Below, piece after piece: positions 39,818 to 41,428 of a stretch of DNA of 41,428 nucleotides (position 1 is its first letter; the number at the start of each line of letters is the position of its first letter). The stretch is from Phycicoccus sp. (lineage in GTDB: Bacteria; Actinomycetota; Actinomycetes; Actinomycetales; Dermatophilaceae). A program made the position numbers and the translations under genes. The DNA lies in the NCBI GenBank assembly GCA_017993715.1, contig JAGOME010000002.1:1-41428 (forward strand), in the 5' to 3' direction. The notes beneath the pieces are model-generated. The model was not told the origin of the DNA. It ran no database searches and saw only the letters and a list, made by a program, of their open reading frames with translations.

Positions 39818-41007
39818 GGATCGGCATGGTGTGCCCGTACTCGTTCGATGTACCGGGCGGGGTGCAGTTCCACGTGCGGGACCTCGCCGAGCACTTTCTG
39901 GCCCAGGGCCACGACGTCGCGGTGCTGGCCCCGTCCGAAGACGACGAGGGAATGCCGCCGTGGTTCACGTCCTCGGGGCGGGCCGTCGCCGTGCCGTACA
40001 ACGGCTCGGTGGCGCGGCTCACCTTCGGTCCGATCACCTCCAGCAGAGTCGGCCGCTGGCTTGAGGATCATGACTTCGATGTCCTGCACATCCACGAACC
40101 GGTGACCCCCAGCGCCTCGGTGCTCGCCCTGTGGGCCGCGACGGTCCCGGTCGTCGCGACCTTCCACACCGCCACGGTCCGCTCACGGGCGATGCATGCG
40201 GCCCATCCGCTGCTGCGGCCCTCGCTGGAGAAGATCCGCGCGCGGATTGCCGTGAGTGAAGAAGCGCGCCGCACGGCGGTCACTCACCTCAAGGGTGACT
40301 GCTACGTCATCCCCAACGGCGTGGACACGCAGCGGTTCGCCGGGGCGCCGCACGACCCCCGATTCGCTGGGACCCCAGAGCGGCCCACGCTGGCGTTCCT
40401 CGGCCGGATCGACGAGCCACGCAAGGGGCTCGACGTGCTCCTCCGCGCGCTGCCCGACGTGCTCACGGAGTTCCCTGGAGCGACCGTCCTTGTGGCCGGC
40501 CCCGGCGACGTCGACGACGTCGCCAAGGACATCCCTTCCACCCTGCGACCCCATGTCACCCTCCTCGGGCCGGTCTCGGAGCTGGACAAGGCGGCCCTCC
40601 TGGCTTCAGCCACGGTCTACGTGGCGCCCCATACGGGCGGGGAGAGCTTCGGCATCGTCCTCGTCGAGGCGATGGCCGCCGGAGCGCCCGTCGTGGCCAG
40701 CGAGCTCACGGCATTCCAGGCCGTTCTCGGCGACCCACCCGCCGGGGTGACGTTCGCCGTCGAAGACAGTGCGGGCCTGGCGACGACGCTGCGGGCGGTC
40801 CTGCGCGATGAGGGCGAACGGCAGCGGCTGCGCGAGCTCGGACGTGACCGGGCTGCCGACTTCGACTGGGATGTGGTGGCGGAGTCGGTCATGGCCGTCT
40901 ACGAGACCGTGCTCGACGGCGCGACGATCACTCCCGAGGACGACCCGACTGAGCAAACCTTCTGGGGCCGTCTGGTGCGCCTGCCCTATCGGGGGGCCGA
41001 GCGATGA
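39814..41007 (+). CDS. pimA: Phosphatidylinositol alpha-mannosyltransferase
   Basis: A 397-residue GT4 (GT-B fold) glycosyltransferase. The N-terminal glycine loop CPYSFDVPGGVQFH, GRIDEPRKGLDVLL linker and the E-x7-E motif GGESFGIVLVEAMAAGAP (donor binding) are all present. It transfers mannose from GDP-mannose to phosphatidylinositol, the first step of PIM synthesis, on the cytoplasmic face. GTG 39814 overlaps the acyltransferase stop; earlier in-frame starts would run inside that gene. Context makes PimA much likelier than a generic GT4 enzyme. Confidence 0.93.
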   Translation: MRIGMVCPYSFDVPGGVQFHVRDLAEHFLAQGHDVAVLAPSEDDEGMPPWFTSSGRAVAVPYNGSVARLTFGPITSSRVGRWLEDHDFDVLHIHEPVTPSASVLALWAATVPVVATFHTATVRSRAMHAAHPLLRPSLEKIRARIAVSEEARRTAVTHLKGDCYVIPNGVDTQRFAGAPHDPRFAGTPERPTLAFLGRIDEPRKGLDVLLRALPDVLTEFPGATVLVAGPGDVDDVAKDIPSTLRPHVTLLGPVSELDKAALLASATVYVAPHTGGESFGIVLVEAMAAGAPVVASELTAFQAVLGDPPAGVTFAVEDSAGLATTLRAVLRDEGERQRLRELGRDRAADFDWDVVAESVMAVYETVLDGATITPEDDPTEQTFWGRLVRLPYRGAER

Positions 41008-41428
41008 TTGATGTCCTGACCACCGTGCTTGTCGTCGTGGTCCTCCTCTTCGCGGCCGGCTGGTACCTGTCCTACTCGGCGGCCCGACTGGACCGGTTGC
41101 ATGCCAAGGCCGAGGGTTCGCTGTCTGCGCTGGACGCCCAGTTGGTCCGGCGGGCAGAGGCCGGGCTGGAGTTGGCGACCAGTGGCAGTCTGGATCCTGC
41201 CAGTGCCCTGCTCGTCGCCGACGCGGCGACGACCGCCCTGGAACGGCACACCACCCATCCCCTCGGAGATGACCCTCTGGATGGCCAACACTTCGGCGGC
41301 CTGGAGAGCGTGGAGAGCGATCTCACCGCGGCCCTGATGGCAGCACTCACCACAGAGTCGGTGGCCACGATCCGGGAGGACCAGCCGGAGTCGGCCGGCG
41401 TCGAGGCCCTGGACCGGCTGGAGGCTGC
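41004..41428 (+). CDS. Membrane-anchored protein, N-terminal part (runs off right edge)
   Basis: The first 141 codons are present. One N-terminal membrane helix (VLTTVLVVVVLLFAAGWYL) is followed by SYSAARLDRLHAKAEGSLSALDAQLVRRAEAGLELA, a LemA-like helical pattern, then acidic helices. ATGA overlap with pimA shows it belongs to the same transcript. In mycobacteria a membrane protein with a NUDIX domain follows pimA; whether this one carries such a domain lies beyond the edge. Function unknown. Confidence 0.75.
   Translation, partial: MIDVLTTVLVVVVLLFAAGWYLSYSAARLDRLHAKAEGSLSALDAQLVRRAEAGLELATSGSLDPASALLVADAATTALERHTTHPLGDDPLDGQHFGGLESVESDLTAALMAALTTESVATIREDQPESAGVEALDRLEA

Larger units (their letters stand above)
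286..40716. repeat. Dispersed heptamer GGCATTC/GAATGCC (41 copies, mostly CGGCATTC)
   Basis: By hand scan GGCATTC occurs 22 times on the plus strand and 19 times as GAATGCC; 37 of 41 extend to CGGCATTC. The span marks the first and last copy, not one element. Copies lie in genes of both orientations and all frames, and in two spacers (near 408 and 9173). The spacing averages about 1 kb. See the finding for positions and tests. Confidence 0.6.

Noticed and set aside
1-41428. CRISPR arrays, insertion sequences, prophage or attachment sites
   Set aside because: No direct-repeat array, transposase, integrase or tRNA-3'-end duplication was seen; the tRNA-Val gene is intact and its 3' end is not repeated in the window.

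Overview
The window is high-GC DNA with GTG and TTG starts, ATGA/GTGA stop-start overlaps, short leaderless-type promoters and few spacers. A phosphatidylinositol / PIM lipid locus (pgsA, patA-like acyltransferase, pimA), an HIT protein of mycobacterial type and an EF-G2 paralogue place it in the Actinomycetota. I would guess Micrococcales, near Intrasporangiaceae/Dermatophilaceae; that family-level guess is inference, not shown by the sequence.

Left edge (1-3624): a truncated metallo-beta-lactamase-fold hydrolase, a Bcr/CflA-type MFS exporter, and two closely related LysR regulators transcribed divergently.

Catabolic island (3630-18811): a leftward operon encodes a lipoprotein binding protein, permease and single-domain ATPase of a ribose-type ABC importer, then a PHBH-type flavin monooxygenase and a BBE-type FAD oxidase. 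Divergent from it, a rightward operon encodes an ABM-type small monooxygenase, an FAH-family protein, an aldehyde dehydrogenase, two VOC proteins (the second a two-domain extradiol dioxygenase with an intact His/His/Glu iron site), an SDR and a second FAH protein. It ends at a 23-bp perfect hairpin. A convergent GH1 beta-glucosidase follows, then an alpha/beta hydrolase resembling 2,6-dihydroxypseudooxynicotine C-C hydrolase, an SDR and a DUF2218 protein. Together they suggest uptake of a (probably glycosylated) aromatic compound, deglycosylation, ring hydroxylation, meta-cleavage, and C-C hydrolysis/oxidation. The substrate is not identifiable from sequence.

Central housekeeping (18850-30404): a P-loop kinase, pabB, pabC and a PGPGW membrane protein in one tightly coupled run; tRNA-Val(CAC) with its own promoter; a SNF2-type helicase; threonine ammonia-lyase; a phosphotransferase; a class III aminotransferase behind a regulatory region full of dyads; DinB-like, 2'-5' RNA ligase-like and GPP34 proteins.

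thrS and lipid locus (30516-41428): thrS is translationally coupled to an exported flavin amine oxidase. A 355-bp gap holds a promoter, a candidate small RNA and a strong terminator. Then come GNAT, plsC-like, HIT, EF-G2 (reverse), pgsA, PatA-like acyltransferase, pimA and a truncated membrane protein.

The most unusual signal is not a gene. The non-palindromic heptamer GGCATTC (on either strand) occurs 41 times by hand count, about once per kb, and 37 of these are the octamer CGGCATTC. It sits in every reading frame, often bringing in codons rare in this DNA (ATT, AAT, GCA), so the bias looks DNA-level rather than protein-level.
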